Assembly: GCF_014642655.1 (NCBI RefSeq)
Contig: NZ_BMIR01000003.1
Coordinates: 1-64,000, forward strand
Length of the DNA stretch: 64,000 nucleotides
Direction of reading: 5' to 3'
Source of the DNA: Pullulanibacillus camelliae
Lineage (GTDB): Bacteria > Bacillota > Bacilli > Bacillales > Sporolactobacillaceae
Shown: in pieces, positions 25,874 to 35,312 of the stretch
Position numbering within the stretch: position 1 is the first letter of the stretch
Layout: every line of letters begins with the position of its first letter
The notes under the pieces: model-generated
The model's input: only the letters and a program-made list of their open reading frames with translations
What the model was told of the DNA's origin: nothing
Database searches by the model: none
Translations under genes and position numbers: made by a program

Positions 25874-26848
25874 TTAATCGATATCGGGGCCACTTAATCC
25901 AGAACTTTTGCGAAGCGCTTTGATGTCCTTGAGTGGTGGTAGGCCGAAATGACGGTGGTATTCACGGTTGAACTGTGAGGGGCTTTCATAACCCACGGCG
26001 TGGGCTGCAGTCCCTGCGTCAACATATTCACCAAGCATGAGGCGTCGCGCTTCTTGAAGTCGAAGCTTTTTTTGATATTGTATGGGTCCCATGGTGGTTA
26101 ATGCTTTAAATTTATGATGGAGCCCGGATACACTCATGTTACATAGCTTTGCAAGCTCTTCAACTGTAAAGGATTGTGCTAGGTTATCCTTTATCCATGC
26201 AATCGCCTTACCGATGCCATCTGCTTGTGGATCAAAAAAGGCATGCTGTAAGAAGCACTGTCCGTATTCTCCAGTTAATAAAACATACAGCATTTCTCGT
26301 TTAATGAGATTGGATAGAAAGGGGACTTGCTCGGGTTTATTAAGGAGTTTCATGAGCCGAATAAAGTGATCCAATAAGTCGGCATTCGCGCTTCCTATAA
26401 AGGCTGCCCTAGTCTGTTTTGTATCTTTAGATGGTGCACTAAGCTGCGCCTCTATCATTACAGAGGCGATTTCTTGTATTGGGCAATCGATGCGCAAACC
26501 AATATAGGGGGAGTCGGGTGTTGCACGAGTGACCTGCCCTGTTGCTGGCAGGTCGATGATTGATGCAAGGTAATTGCCTGTATGATAATGCAGGATATCC
26601 TGACCTATAAGAAGCTTTTTAGAGCCTTGCAGAATTAGGCAAAATGAAGGTGTGGTAACACCTGGAGCCAGAGGGCCAGGATTGCTGTGTTTAAAAATAG
26701 AAAGAAAAGGAATGCTGGTTTGAGTTTGACCTTCCTTATCTGTAAATTGGTTAACTAATGTAATAAGTTGATCCAATAATTTCTGATGAAGAGAATCATT
26801 TGGATCCACAGATGTTCTGTAGTGTTCTGATTGTCTTTTGTTGAACAT
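25874..26848 (-). CDS. AraC-family regulator
   Basis: 324 residues. The N-terminal AraC cupin-like domain (LQGSKKLLIG, SIIDLPATGQV) spans about residues 40-190. A C-terminal double helix-turn-helix (FTVEELAKLCNMSVSGLHHKF, then AHAVGYESPSQFNREYHRHF) lies near 225-300. It faces the SDR gene at 27078 across a 230-bp gap and is likely its activator; this AraC-SDR pairing is common. No operator was identified. Confidence 0.88.
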   Translation of the reverse strand: MFNKRQSEHYRTSVDPNDSLHQKLLDQLITLVNQFTDKEGQTQTSIPFLSIFKHSNPGPLAPGVTTPSFCLILQGSKKLLIGQDILHYHTGNYLASIIDLPATGQVTRATPDSPYIGLRIDCPIQEIASVMIEAQLSAPSKDTKQTRAAFIGSANADLLDHFIRLMKLLNKPEQVPFLSNLIKREMLYVLLTGEYGQCFLQHAFFDPQADGIGKAIAWIKDNLAQSFTVEELAKLCNMSVSGLHHKFKALTTMGPIQYQKKLRLQEARRLMLGEYVDAGTAAHAVGYESPSQFNREYHRHFGLPPLKDIKALRKSSGLSGPDID

Positions 26849-27077
26849 AAGCTTCTCATCTACCCCTTATTAAGTTGCAGAAAAATAGGTGTGCCTTTTC
26901 TTTTGTGCTTATACATGATTATAACGCATAGTGTGATCGCATCCAATTCATTCTTGCATTTTTAGGCAATGATTATGCAGGGATGTGTCTAGTGGTTTTC
27001 CTAATTTTGATAGAAAATGGAACGACGGATACTTTAGAAGTCCTACTATCCGATTTATTTTCTATGGAGGAATGCTT

Positions 27078-28073
27078 ATGTTGACTAAACAAAGGCCTAT
27101 TGGCTCGGGATTTGGAGCTGCTACGATAACGGATGAAGTGATGGCCGGAATGGACCTCAGGGGAAAAAACGCTATAGTGACAGGCGGCTATTCTGGCCTG
27201 GGCTTGGAAACAGTACAAACATTGCAGGCAGCAGGGGCTAAGGTTATTGTTCCCACTCGGGATTATGACAAGGCTTCTGATGCGCTTAAAGGTCTTAATA
27301 ATGTCGAAATTGCACGGATGGATTTGCTGGACCCAGCTTCTATTAATGCCTTTGCGGAGACATTTCTTTCATCTGGAAGGGCGTTACACATTTTAGTAAA
27401 CAGTGCAGGTATCATGGCTCTGCCCAAATTGACACTTGATTCACGGGGGTTTGAATATCATTTTGCAACAAATCATCTTGGACATTTTCAGCTTACCCTG
27501 CGGCTTCTTCCTGCATTGCGTCTTGCCAAGGGTGCGCGTGTTGTTTCTGTATCGTCCCGAGCCCATCAATTATCGCCTGTCGTGTTTGATGATCTTCACT
27601 TTACGCATCGCAATTACCGACCCATGCTAGGATATGCTCAGTCGAAGACCGCCAACATTTTGTTTGCAGTGGGGTTGGATGCAAGGGAGAAGGGGAACGG
27701 GATTCGTGCCTACTCGCTTCATCCGGGGAGTATTATTACCAATTTAGGGCGAAATTTTTCATTGGAAGAGATGCAGAGATTTGGAGTGCTGGACGCACAT
27801 GGCAACCCAGTTCTCGATCCAGAAAGACAGCTCAAAACAGTAAAGCAAGGGGCTGCGACACAGGTTTGGTGTGCAACGCATCCTCAGCTCAATGAAATGG
27901 GTGGGGTTTATTGTGAGAATGTTGACGTAGCGCCTTTGATTGAGTGTGATACTAATACGACTATGTCGGATGTTGGTGCTGATCGTCTATTAGGTGTTAT
28001 GCCATATGCTATAGATGCCCAAGCTGCTGATCGCTTGTGGGACATGAGTAAGCGGCTGATTGGAAACGTATGA
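27078..28073 (+). CDS. SDR-family oxidoreductase (WW-domain-oxidoreductase-like)
   Basis: About 331 residues. Rossmann motif TGGYSGLG sits near residue 35, then VNSAGIMALP, the active-site Ser in VVSVSSRAHQ and Tyr-Lys in YAQSKTANI. NHLGHFQLT is typical of the long light-dependent-reductase/WWOX-like branch. ATG 27078 has GGAGG 7 bases upstream; the frame extends further up without a ribosome site. The divergent AraC protein is its probable regulator. The substrate is unknown. Confidence 0.85.
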   Translation: MLTKQRPIGSGFGAATITDEVMAGMDLRGKNAIVTGGYSGLGLETVQTLQAAGAKVIVPTRDYDKASDALKGLNNVEIARMDLLDPASINAFAETFLSSGRALHILVNSAGIMALPKLTLDSRGFEYHFATNHLGHFQLTLRLLPALRLAKGARVVSVSSRAHQLSPVVFDDLHFTHRNYRPMLGYAQSKTANILFAVGLDAREKGNGIRAYSLHPGSIITNLGRNFSLEEMQRFGVLDAHGNPVLDPERQLKTVKQGAATQVWCATHPQLNEMGGVYCENVDVAPLIECDTNTTMSDVGADRLLGVMPYAIDAQAADRLWDMSKRLIGNV

Positions 28074-28265
28074 TGTAATAAATAATAGGTGGTTAAGAGA
28101 TACTCTCTCTTATTATCTAGATTTATAGTTTAAGAGAGCACTAATCTCGTTAAAGTGATTAAGGAAAAAGTAAAGCACATTTTTCGGGGACCCCTGAGTG
28201 TATACCTGAGCCGTGATTGTGGAAAGCGAAGTGTTTTGCCTGAGCGCTTCATGCTACTCAAAAAG

Positions 28266-28345
28266 TCGAACGCATCCATCGAAATTGTGAATGCGTTCGG
28301 CTTCCCTATGGGCTGAATGTCTTCTGTTCCAGCCCTATTGCCTTG
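28266..28345 (-). repeat. Type B repeat end with hairpin
   Basis: GTCGAACGCAT (28266) pairs with ATGCGTTCGGC near 28303, followed by GCTGAATGTCTTCTGTTCCAG. The hairpin and tail match the ends of the elements at 15540 and 50560. It may act as a terminator between convergent genes. The 190 bases before it hold no clear gene. Confidence 0.6.
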
Positions 28346-28352
28346 TGCGATA

Positions 28353-29747
28353 TCACGCGGTTTTTTTATTGGGGGCTGTTTTCAAACGGCGATCAAATAA
28401 AGTGATTGCGATGAGAAGGATACCAATCACGCTGCTGAACATGGCTATATGGTGCATACCGGCCGTTGTTGCTCCAGATTTTAAGAATAGGCCGTTCGCA
28501 GCTGAAGCAAGGATGGCGCCTAAGTACATAAAGGTTCTCAATAAACCAGCTGAAGCGCCTATTTGTTTAGGATCTGCTTGAAAGAAAACAGCATTTTGAT
28601 TGGCCAAATTTAGTAATCCCTGTGGGATACCGAGCAGTAGGATAAGAATAATGAGAAAGAGAATGCTACTTGTATGATTCGTTAATAAAATGAGTGACAT
28701 GGCGATAAATTGGACAATACTCCCGACAATTAATTTCAGACGAATGGCAGGGCTTTTTCCAGTGGTCCGAGAGACGATGATGGCTGTTAAGAACATGGGC
28801 AATAGCAATAACCCAGCATGAGAAGGCGATAAGCCTCTTCCTTTTTCTAACCATTGCGGAAAGCCATAAAGGAAGCAATAGGCAACAATAGCCGCGAGCA
28901 AGCTACGCGCAAAAGTCAATAACAAAGGGGTATTGCCACCTAATACACGGATGTCTATAAAGGGATTGCTGATTTTTAATTCAAATACAGCAAAGATGAT
29001 GGCAATGATAATGGCAATGCCTAATAAATAAAGGGTAGACACGCTTGGATTCATTAAGAAAAGCAAGGCAGAGATAAGTGTGATGCCGAATAAGAGCATG
29101 CCAATAAGATCAATGGAAATCAGTTTCTTTTCTTCATGAGCAAACCGTGATTGTCGAGGTAAACGGAAAATCCCTAAGAGAATGCAAGCGATGGATAAAG
29201 GAATATTAATAATGAAGGTGCTTTGCCAGCCACCTATATCGATAAGCAGCCCTCCAAGTGTTGGCCCGATGACTGCAATGGTCTGGTTAGCGATAGCGAG
29301 AATAGTAAGAATGCTTGTCGGACTTTCCTCACCCGTTCGTTCAGCCTCGCGACGAATGATATACATGGAGGCTGGGTAACCTGCACAAGTACCTAATCCC
29401 AGCAACACTCTTGCTGCAACTAGCCACCAAAGGTTTGGTGCAAAAATCGCCACGACGCCAGAAATCCCAACTAATGATGTCGCGATCATAAATAAGAGCT
29501 TTGGGCCAAAAAGATCGATAAGCTTTCCGACGACGGGCTGTCCAAGCGCTGTAGCAAGATATAAAGCAGAAACAAGCCAGGCGGTTTGAGAGGGCGGTGC
29601 ACCAAACGCTTGACCAATAGGAAGTAGTGCAACTGAAATAATTGAAGAGTTGATCGGATTGAGAATCGATCCTAACACCATGGGGGCAATAAGTTTACGA
29701 TCAAACGCATTGTCTGCTGCCCCTCCTACTTTTTTACTTCTCAACAC
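28353..29747 (-). CDS. MFS drug-efflux transporter (DHA2/EmrB type)
   Basis: 464 residues with about 14 helices, as usual for the DHA2 group. SALYLATALGQPVVGKLIDLFG contains the motif A region, and GLGTCAGYPASMYIIRREA the motif C-like region. It starts at GTG 29747 with GGAAGG 8 bases upstream. It follows the isochorismatase-like gene on the same strand with 115 bases between, including a hairpin, and probably belongs to the unit controlled by the TetR gene at 30555. Confidence 0.86.
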   Translation of the reverse strand: MLRSKKVGGAADNAFDRKLIAPMVLGSILNPINSSIISVALLPIGQAFGAPPSQTAWLVSALYLATALGQPVVGKLIDLFGPKLLFMIATSLVGISGVVAIFAPNLWWLVAARVLLGLGTCAGYPASMYIIRREAERTGEESPTSILTILAIANQTIAVIGPTLGGLLIDIGGWQSTFIINIPLSIACILLGIFRLPRQSRFAHEEKKLISIDLIGMLLFGITLISALLFLMNPSVSTLYLLGIAIIIAIIFAVFELKISNPFIDIRVLGGNTPLLLTFARSLLAAIVAYCFLYGFPQWLEKGRGLSPSHAGLLLLPMFLTAIIVSRTTGKSPAIRLKLIVGSIVQFIAMSLILLTNHTSSILFLIILILLLGIPQGLLNLANQNAVFFQADPKQIGASAGLLRTFMYLGAILASAANGLFLKSGATTAGMHHIAMFSSVIGILLIAITLFDRRLKTAPNKKTA

Positions 29748-29826
29748 AATATATGCCTTCCTTCTAAAACCTTGTAGGGTATAAGAAAATCTAGAGCGGA
29801 ATCTTCATTGTTTATAATGAGATAGA

Positions 29827-29853
29827 GCCTGTTCCAGCTGTTTTGAAACAGGC
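29827..29853 (-). terminator. Hairpin between isochorismatase and MFS genes
   Basis: GCCTGTT (29827-29833) pairs with AACAGGC (29847-29853), extended by CC/GA-side partial pairing. It has no strong T-run, so it is a weak terminator or RNA-processing element. Confidence 0.4.
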
Positions 29854-29862
29854 CCTAACGTT

Positions 29863-30435
29863 TTAATTTAAACTGTCAATCCAGGCGTCAACGGTTAAAA
29901 CATCGGCTTGGCGTGGAAATACTTTTTCCATAAGAACGCGATGTACCTCAGGATCTCGATCAAAACAAGCATCGCTTAGAACATGAATACCAAAATCTTT
30001 GTCAGCAGCCTCGCGTAGAGTCGATAGCACCACTCCGCTTGTAGCAATGCCGCTGAGAACAATATTATCAATTTGTTGGGCGCGTAAGATCACTTCAAGA
30101 TTGCTGCCGGCAAAGGCACTCACACGATATTTTGTGACGACAGGTTCATTGCCCTCAGGTTTAACAAGCTCATGGATTTGTGTGGACACGTCATTAACCG
30201 TCATGGCAACCTGATCTGTAATAGCTGAAAAAGCTTTGTTTTTGGCACTAATCTCAGGATAACCCGGACTAAACCCTACTCTGACAAAAATAACAGGGAT
30301 ATCGTGCTCACGGGCTGTTTTGATTGCCTTTTGATAAGGCACAATGGCTTCTTCTAGATGATCTCCTAGATGAGAAGCAATGCCATTTTGTAAGTCCATA
30401 ACCAATAATGCTGTGTTTCCAGATGGTTTTTGCAT
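29863..30435 (-). CDS. Isochorismatase-family cysteine hydrolase
   Basis: 190 residues. The catalytic Asp lies in LLVMDLQNGI, the Lys in VVTKYRVSAF near residue 102, and the cis-peptide/catalytic region in LSGIATSGVVLSTLREA near 128. At the usual nucleophile Cys position this protein has Ser/Gly (GIATSGVV), so the cysteine that gives the family its name may be missing; activity is therefore uncertain. It is divergent from the TetR gene and preceded by two palindromes. Confidence 0.82.
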   Translation of the reverse strand: MQKPSGNTALLVMDLQNGIASHLGDHLEEAIVPYQKAIKTAREHDIPVIFVRVGFSPGYPEISAKNKAFSAITDQVAMTVNDVSTQIHELVKPEGNEPVVTKYRVSAFAGSNLEVILRAQQIDNIVLSGIATSGVVLSTLREAADKDFGIHVLSDACFDRDPEVHRVLMEKVFPRQADVLTVDAWIDSLN

Positions 30436-30468
30436 GTGTTGTAAACTCCTTTTTTATAAGTTAATATT

Positions 30469-30519
30469 AAGTGGAGAACTCTCTCACTTATAATAAATGG
30501 AGATATCTCCGTTTGTCAA
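30469..30519 (-). promoter_or_regulatory. Promoter and TetR operators before the isochorismatase gene
   Basis: On the minus strand TTGACA (30514-30519) and TATTAT (30490-30495) are 18 apart. The perfect palindrome GGAGATATCTCC (30499-30510) lies in the spacer, and an imperfect dyad AAGTGGAGAACTCTCTCACT begins at 30469. Both share GGAGA half-sites and suit binding by the divergent TetR protein. Confidence 0.65.
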
Positions 30520-30554
30520 GAGTTTGACTACAGGATGAAAGAGAGTGTTGACTA

Positions 30555-31157
30555 ATGAAGGATGAGAAAATCACCCGTGTTCGTACAGAACGACGCGATG
30601 CTGCTGAAAATAGACAGCGTATACTAGATACGGCTTCAAGACTATTCGATCAATATGGGGTTGAACATGTGAGCATGAATCAAATTGCTACAGAAGCTGA
30701 GATCGGTCCAGGGACACTCTATCGCCGTTATGGGAATAAAGGAGAATTGTGTCTGGATCTCATTAAAGATAATCTTGTGTTATGCTTTGAGAATATTGAA
30801 GCATACTTAGAGGAAAATCAGACGGCTCCGCCAAGTGAACGACTAAAGGGGATTCTTAGCATATTTATTCGCTTTAGGGAAAGTAAGGCGCAACTGCTTA
30901 AAGGGGTTGAGGATGCCTCGCTGGCCAGTCGAAATAAATCGAGAACACGGAGTCCTTTGTATGAAGAATTGCATCAGCGCTTTGTGGGATTATTTAAAGA
31001 GATGGATGCCGGAGGAGAAGGGCAGCCCAATATTATTTTTAGAGCGGATATGTTACTTGAAGCTTTAAAAAGCGATGCCTATTTATTTCAAAGAGAAATA
31101 CGCGGCTATTCTCCCAAGGAAATTTTGGATCAGCTTTATCTTATGTTTATTTCATAA
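30555..31157 (+). CDS. TetR-family regulator
   Basis: 200 residues. The helix-turn-helix (VSMNQIATEAEIGPGTLYRRY, about residues 35-55) is well conserved, and the C-terminal ligand domain is of the SbtR-like type. It is divergent from the isochorismatase/MFS unit, with operators in between, and likely represses that efflux unit and itself. A good terminator begins right at its stop. Confidence 0.87.
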   Translation: MKDEKITRVRTERRDAAENRQRILDTASRLFDQYGVEHVSMNQIATEAEIGPGTLYRRYGNKGELCLDLIKDNLVLCFENIEAYLEENQTAPPSERLKGILSIFIRFRESKAQLLKGVEDASLASRNKSRTRSPLYEELHQRFVGLFKEMDAGGEGQPNIIFRADMLLEALKSDAYLFQREIRGYSPKEILDQLYLMFIS

Positions 31158-31200
31158 AAGCTTTGGAGTGATAAGGGGGCATTGGCATCAAAGCTTTTTT
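31156..31200 (+). terminator. Terminator after the TetR gene
   Basis: AAAAGCTTTG (31156-31165) pairs with CAAAGCTTTT (31189-31198), followed by more T. Confidence 0.8.
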
Positions 31201-31264
31201 AAAATGACAAATCTCCTTAAACCAAGAGGGATACACAGTAGTATCACTTTTTTGTTTTTTTGAA

Positions 31265-31577
31265 GGATCAGAAAGTATAAAATTTCTGGTCATGAGGACG
31301 GTGCGGATTTCCGCTCCAGGCCGCTCGCTTTCCGCGGGGGAGTGATAAGCCTCCTCGCGCTGCTAAGGTCTTACCGATCTCCCACTTCCCGCTGGAGTCT
31401 AGTCTCCGCATCATGAGTCAGCGGCGCCCGAGGAACACACGATATTAGAGTGTTCCGAATTTCTCGCGCCTTCCACTCCATCCCATCCACTTGATCAGGC
31501 AATGAAGCCTCTTTCATATATCATAATGCTCTGTACCAAGCCAAGGACCGGACATGCTTTTCGCCCGGTTTTTCTTA
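31265..31577 (+). repeat. Dispersed repeat, type A (copy 4)
   Basis: Near full-length copy with the GATCAGAAA/TTTCTGGTC leader hairpin, palindromic core (shortened by the loss of a GCCTTCGCA segment), ACACGATATTAGAGTGTTCC, and a terminal GACCGGAC...CGCCCGGTTTTTC. The following 220 bases to the glycosyltransferase gene hold nothing recognisable. Confidence 0.85.
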
Positions 31578-31803
31578 TACTATCAGAAAGACTAGCCCCC
31601 TCGTTAAGCTATCTAATAACATGCTTCTTGACATGTGAATAAGTCCTATGTAAATCTTTATTCAACATTATAACTAGAGCGATTCTCTTATCCTGCATCA
31701 GGGTTACAAAAGGGCTAAAACCTTCGCATCTTGTTTGAATCTAGCAATTTTTCTATGATGGAGAGGTCTTTTGCGGTTGACAAACTTTTGATAGAAGGTG
31801 TGT

Positions 31804-33006
31804 ATGTTGGCGAACTATCTGTATATTAACCTTCCAGCTGAAGGTCATGTGAATCCTACTCTAGGTATAGTTAAAGAATTGACGGCGCGTGGGGAGAAGG
31901 TTATCTATTATTGCAGTGAGCCTTTTAAAGCGCGTATTGAGCATGCCGGTGCTGAATTTAGACGACTGGATTATGGACTAGATTTATCACCAAAAGAGAA
32001 GCCTCCTTATGCGATACTTCGAATGCTGGAGCGGATTGAGGACGTGGTTGATTCGATTTACAATGACATACAGCAGGATAACATTGACTACGTTATCTAT
32101 GATGCGAATGCTCTTCCAGGAAAGATTATTGGTCACTTGCTTAAGAAGCCCACCATCTCTACATGGTCCATATTTGCGATAAATGAAAAGATGGCGGATC
32201 GATTGAACGCATTAAGAGAAAAATCGAAGCTGAACGGTCTTATTGATATGGATAAGTTAAAAAAGACGCTAGAACGATTACGAGACACCTATGACATGGC
32301 ATTACCTGATTTTCCAAAGGCTATGCTTTGTGACGGGGACTTGAACATTGTCTTTACGTCCTCATTTTTTCAAATGGAAAGTGCCACTTTTCCAAGGAAT
32401 CGGTACGTTTTCATTGGTCCATCAATCACGTCGCGTACAGAGCAGGATCAGGCATTCAGCGTCACTTTTAAGCCTAACCAACCTCTCATCTATGCCTCCA
32501 TGGGTACAGTGTTAAATGATCAGCCGCACTTTTATCAAACAGTGATACAAACCTTTAAAAACTTACCGTTTAATATTATTCTGAGTGTAGGAAAAAACAC
32601 AGCTATTGAGTCTTTAGGACCGATCCCTGATCATATCGTTGTCCAACAGTATGTACCACAATTAAAGGTGTTGGAACAAGCAGATGTCTTTGTTACACAT
32701 TGTGGCATGAATAGTACAAATGAGGCACTTTATTTTAATGTCCCGTTAGTGATGCTTCCTGCAGGAAGCGATCAACCTATAGTGGCAGATCGTGTGGAAG
32801 AGCTTGGTGCAGGTGTTCAGCTTGATCTACAAACGCTCACAGGTGAGGCGCTGAAAAATGCAGTGATTACGGTGTTGAATGACCCTAAGTACAGGCAAAG
32901 CGCCAAGCAAATCAGTGCGTCCTTCCGAGAAGCTGGTGGATACAAGAAGGGTGTTGATGCCATTTTACGTTTTACGGAAAGTTATGAAGCCCATCTGAAG
33001 ATATAG
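31804..33006 (+). CDS. GT1 UDP-glycosyltransferase (macrolide/YjiC type)
   Basis: About 400 residues, GT-B fold. The N-terminal acceptor domain starts NYLYINLPAEGHVNPTLG with the catalytic His. The C-terminal donor domain has VFVTHCGMNSTNEALYFNVP near residues 300-320, the nucleotide-sugar binding signature, and AGSDQP after it. It transfers a sugar, probably glucose, to small hydrophobic acceptors such as macrolides or flavonoids. ATG 31804 has AGAAGG 5 bases before; GTG 31798 overlaps that site. It is a lone gene. Confidence 0.88.
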   Translation: MLANYLYINLPAEGHVNPTLGIVKELTARGEKVIYYCSEPFKARIEHAGAEFRRLDYGLDLSPKEKPPYAILRMLERIEDVVDSIYNDIQQDNIDYVIYDANALPGKIIGHLLKKPTISTWSIFAINEKMADRLNALREKSKLNGLIDMDKLKKTLERLRDTYDMALPDFPKAMLCDGDLNIVFTSSFFQMESATFPRNRYVFIGPSITSRTEQDQAFSVTFKPNQPLIYASMGTVLNDQPHFYQTVIQTFKNLPFNIILSVGKNTAIESLGPIPDHIVVQQYVPQLKVLEQADVFVTHCGMNSTNEALYFNVPLVMLPAGSDQPIVADRVEELGAGVQLDLQTLTGEALKNAVITVLNDPKYRQSAKQISASFREAGGYKKGVDAILRFTESYEAHLKI

Positions 33007-33029
33007 CTTTTTTGAATAATAAGAGAGCA

Positions 33030-33420
33030 TAAAATTTGAGGGACTAATGGAGTGGATAGTCTAGATTTTCGCTCCAGCACACTCGCTTTCCTCGGACACG
33101 ACCTCCGACACACCGAAGTTCCTTAATGGATGTGGCGATTTTAGTCGAAGTTCTTTGAAAAATGTAAGACACTTAGACAAAGTTCTTTAAAGATTCCCAA
33201 GTCTATTAGACCCAATCCCCTGTTCCTGCGTCGAGTAGATCTGTTTTGTCGTCAGCTTCCTCGGAACAACGCGTTATTTATTCGTGAAGTAACCCTCGCC
33301 CCGTTCCCGAAGATGTCTCACGTCTTCCGCTCTCATCCACTTTGTATTGACGGTGCATTGTGGTAAGAAACATTTTAATGCTTGACTGAACGAGGATCAG
33401 ATGACTTTTGCCCGGTTCTT
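33030..33420 (+). repeat. Dispersed repeat, type A ends with type B core
   Basis: It begins like type A (GGAGTGGATAGT, CGCTCCAGCACACTCGCTTTCC) and ends like it (GCCCGGTTCTT near 33410). The middle carries the type B core (CCCCTGTTCCTGCGTCGAG, TCGTCAGCTTCCTCGGAACA), also found at 15540 and inverted at 50560. Three GAAGTTCTT/AAAGTTCTT segments repeat inside it. Confidence 0.65.
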
Positions 33421-33441
33421 AGATTTAAGGTTTTTTAAATG

Positions 33442-33480
33442 AGCAAGTCCCTTTAGGGCGACTGAGGGGCTTGCTTTTTT
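33442..33480 (+). terminator. Rho-independent terminator
   Basis: AGCAAG...CCCT pairs with AGGGGCTTGCT and is followed by TTTTTT. It is far from the glycosyltransferase stop (33006), beyond the repeat. Confidence 0.8.
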
Positions 33481-33587
33481 AAATCAAGAGGCAGTGTTAT
33501 CGACTATAATATTCCGCTATACCTCATTTAGGAGCATTTGATTTTATAAAAACACTTGCATAATGATTTGTGTTTGGTTATTATATA

Positions 33588-33607
33588 ATTGATCAATCAC
33601 TAACTAA
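33588..33607 (+). promoter_or_regulatory. Operator copy 1 before the TetR gene
   Basis: ATTGATCAATCACTAACTAA, with the palindrome ATTGATCAAT. It is repeated with one difference at 34204 before the epimerase gene. It overlaps the TetR promoter zone (TATATAAT just upstream). Confidence 0.65.
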
Positions 33608-33629
33608 ATTTATTAAGGGGCTTTCTGAA

Positions 33630-34151
33630 ATGGCAAGAGCGAAGAAGGAAGAGCGAATAGAGGAAATTCTCGAGGCGGGCTTAGAGGTGTTTGCTGAGAG
33701 AGGATATTATAATACGACCACAGCGGATATTGCAGAGAAGGCAGGGATCTCTCAACCTTATGTTTTTCGTTTTTTTAAAACAAAGGAGGACCTGTTTATT
33801 GCAGCGTTAGACCGGGCATTTGCAAGAATCCTACAGGCCTTTAAAGAGGTGAAGGAGGGTTCCCCGCAACTCGTTGCCAAAATGATTGAAACTTATGAAC
33901 AATTAAGTATCTCTCATCCTAATGAAATAAAGCTACAGGTTATTGGCCTATCTGTGCCAGAGCAAGCCATTAGACAATCCTCGAAACAGGGCCTGTTACA
34001 GATAAGAAGCTATGTGCTTGAAAGGTGTCAAACTGCGGGACTGACACATGCTGAAAGGGAGGTTACGACCTTTCTCGCTCGAGGCATGTTGTGTAATATC
34101 GCATTCTTTATGGACTGTCCAGAGCTGATTGCTGGTCAAAAGGGTAATTGA
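33630..34151 (+). CDS. TetR-family regulator
   Basis: 173 residues. The helix-turn-helix is TTADIAEKAGISQPYVFRFF near residues 29-48, and a short C-terminal ligand domain follows. ATG 33630 has AAGGGG 9 bases before; the frame continues upstream through the operator, so the earlier start is unlikely. The operator pair at 33588 and 34204 shows autorepression and control of the next gene. Confidence 0.87.
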   Translation: MARAKKEERIEEILEAGLEVFAERGYYNTTTADIAEKAGISQPYVFRFFKTKEDLFIAALDRAFARILQAFKEVKEGSPQLVAKMIETYEQLSISHPNEIKLQVIGLSVPEQAIRQSSKQGLLQIRSYVLERCQTAGLTHAEREVTTFLARGMLCNIAFFMDCPELIAGQKGN

Positions 34152-34165
34152 AAGGAATTTTAGGG

Positions 34166-34187
34166 CTTAGCTACAAGCTAAGTTTTC
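34166..34187 (+). terminator. Weak terminator after the TetR gene
   Basis: CTTAGCT (34166-34172) and AGCTAAG (34176-34182), followed by TTTTCT. It separates the TetR gene from the epimerase gene, which then has its own operator. Confidence 0.55.
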
Positions 34188-34203
34188 TATAACAAAATAA
34201 GTT

Positions 34204-34223
34204 ATTGATCAATCACTAATTAA
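34204..34223 (+). promoter_or_regulatory. Operator copy 2 before the epimerase gene
   Basis: ATTGATCAATCACTAATTAA differs from the 33588 copy at one base. Placed 12 bases before the ribosome site region, it would block the epimerase transcript when bound by the TetR protein. Confidence 0.65.
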
Positions 34224-34234
34224 AGGAGAGATGA

Positions 34235-35188
34235 ATGATGAAAACAGCTATTGTTTTAGGGGCAACGGGTGGAACGGGTCGAGCCATTGTATCAGAATTA
34301 TTGGACAGGGGTGTTAATGTGATGGCCTTCGGGAGATCAGAAGCTAAATTAAAAGGATTGCTGGCAGAACATCACTTTAATCAGCGGTTATCCTACCGAC
34401 TAGGGGATATCTTTGATGCGCAGTCCATTATTGATGCAGCAAAACCTGCGGAGGTCATCTTTCAGTGTGCCAATGTGAGTTATACTGAGATGGCCGACCG
34501 CCTCCTTCCGTTGGGAAAAAGCATAATGAAGGCGGCTGATTATTTAGGGAAGAAGATTGTGATTGTTGATGGCATCTATGTTTATGGCCATCAAGTGGGC
34601 AAAGGCGACGAGACACACCCAAAGCATCCTCACACTAAGAAGGGAAAGCTAAGACTTGCTTTTGAAGCCTTAATATTTAGTGATAAGTGGCAGCGTGCCC
34701 AGCCGTTAATTGTTCGTTTGCCTGATTATTATGGCGCAACCTCGCAGAACTCCTATTTGCAGCCAACATTAGAAGGGATAGCTGCAAATAGACCCACTAT
34801 TTTTATTGGTAATTTGAAAACGCCAAGAGAATATGTTTATTTACCTGATGCAGCCAAAATGATTGTGAACATAGCAGAAAAAGAGGATGCCTACCGAGAA
34901 AATTGGAATATTCCTGGAGCAGGAGTGATTTCAGGAAAAGAAATCATTCAATTGGCTCGTGAGATAACAGGGAACCGTAAGATGGTGATACCTTTAAATA
35001 AAACAGCGATACACTTGATCGGCTGGTTTGATGCCTTTATGAGAGAAGTTGTTGAGATTATGTATCTGACGAAAGAAGGCTTCATATTAAATGGTGATAA
35101 ATATGAGAAACGGATTGGTCCAATTCCCAAGACACCTTTTAAGGAAGGGCTTGAAGCAACACTGAGAATCTTGATGCAAAAAGGGTGA
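34235..35188 (+). CDS. NAD(P)-dependent epimerase/dehydratase family protein
   Basis: 317 residues, extended SDR. The nucleotide motif is GATGGTGRAI near residue 9 and FGRSEAK suggests NADPH. VDGIYVYGHQ stands where the family has its YxxxK region, so the catalytic Tyr is not in the classical context. It is regulated by the TetR protein encoded upstream through a shared operator. The role could be detoxification of a quinone or aldehyde; this is inference from the TetR pairing only. ATG 34235 and ATG 34238 both fit AAAGGAG. Confidence 0.82.
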   Translation: MMKTAIVLGATGGTGRAIVSELLDRGVNVMAFGRSEAKLKGLLAEHHFNQRLSYRLGDIFDAQSIIDAAKPAEVIFQCANVSYTEMADRLLPLGKSIMKAADYLGKKIVIVDGIYVYGHQVGKGDETHPKHPHTKKGKLRLAFEALIFSDKWQRAQPLIVRLPDYYGATSQNSYLQPTLEGIAANRPTIFIGNLKTPREYVYLPDAAKMIVNIAEKEDAYRENWNIPGAGVISGKEIIQLAREITGNRKMVIPLNKTAIHLIGWFDAFMREVVEIMYLTKEGFILNGDKYEKRIGPIPKTPFKEGLEATLRILMQKG

Positions 35189-35312
35189 CTTAGGGTAGAA
35201 TTGAGAGAATGAAGACGGTGGAAGAGAAGTGGATGGGTTCTGTCGTGAATGACTGGATTGCTAGACATGATTCAAATAGAATGATTTTATAGATGAAAAG
35301 AGGTGAAGGCGA

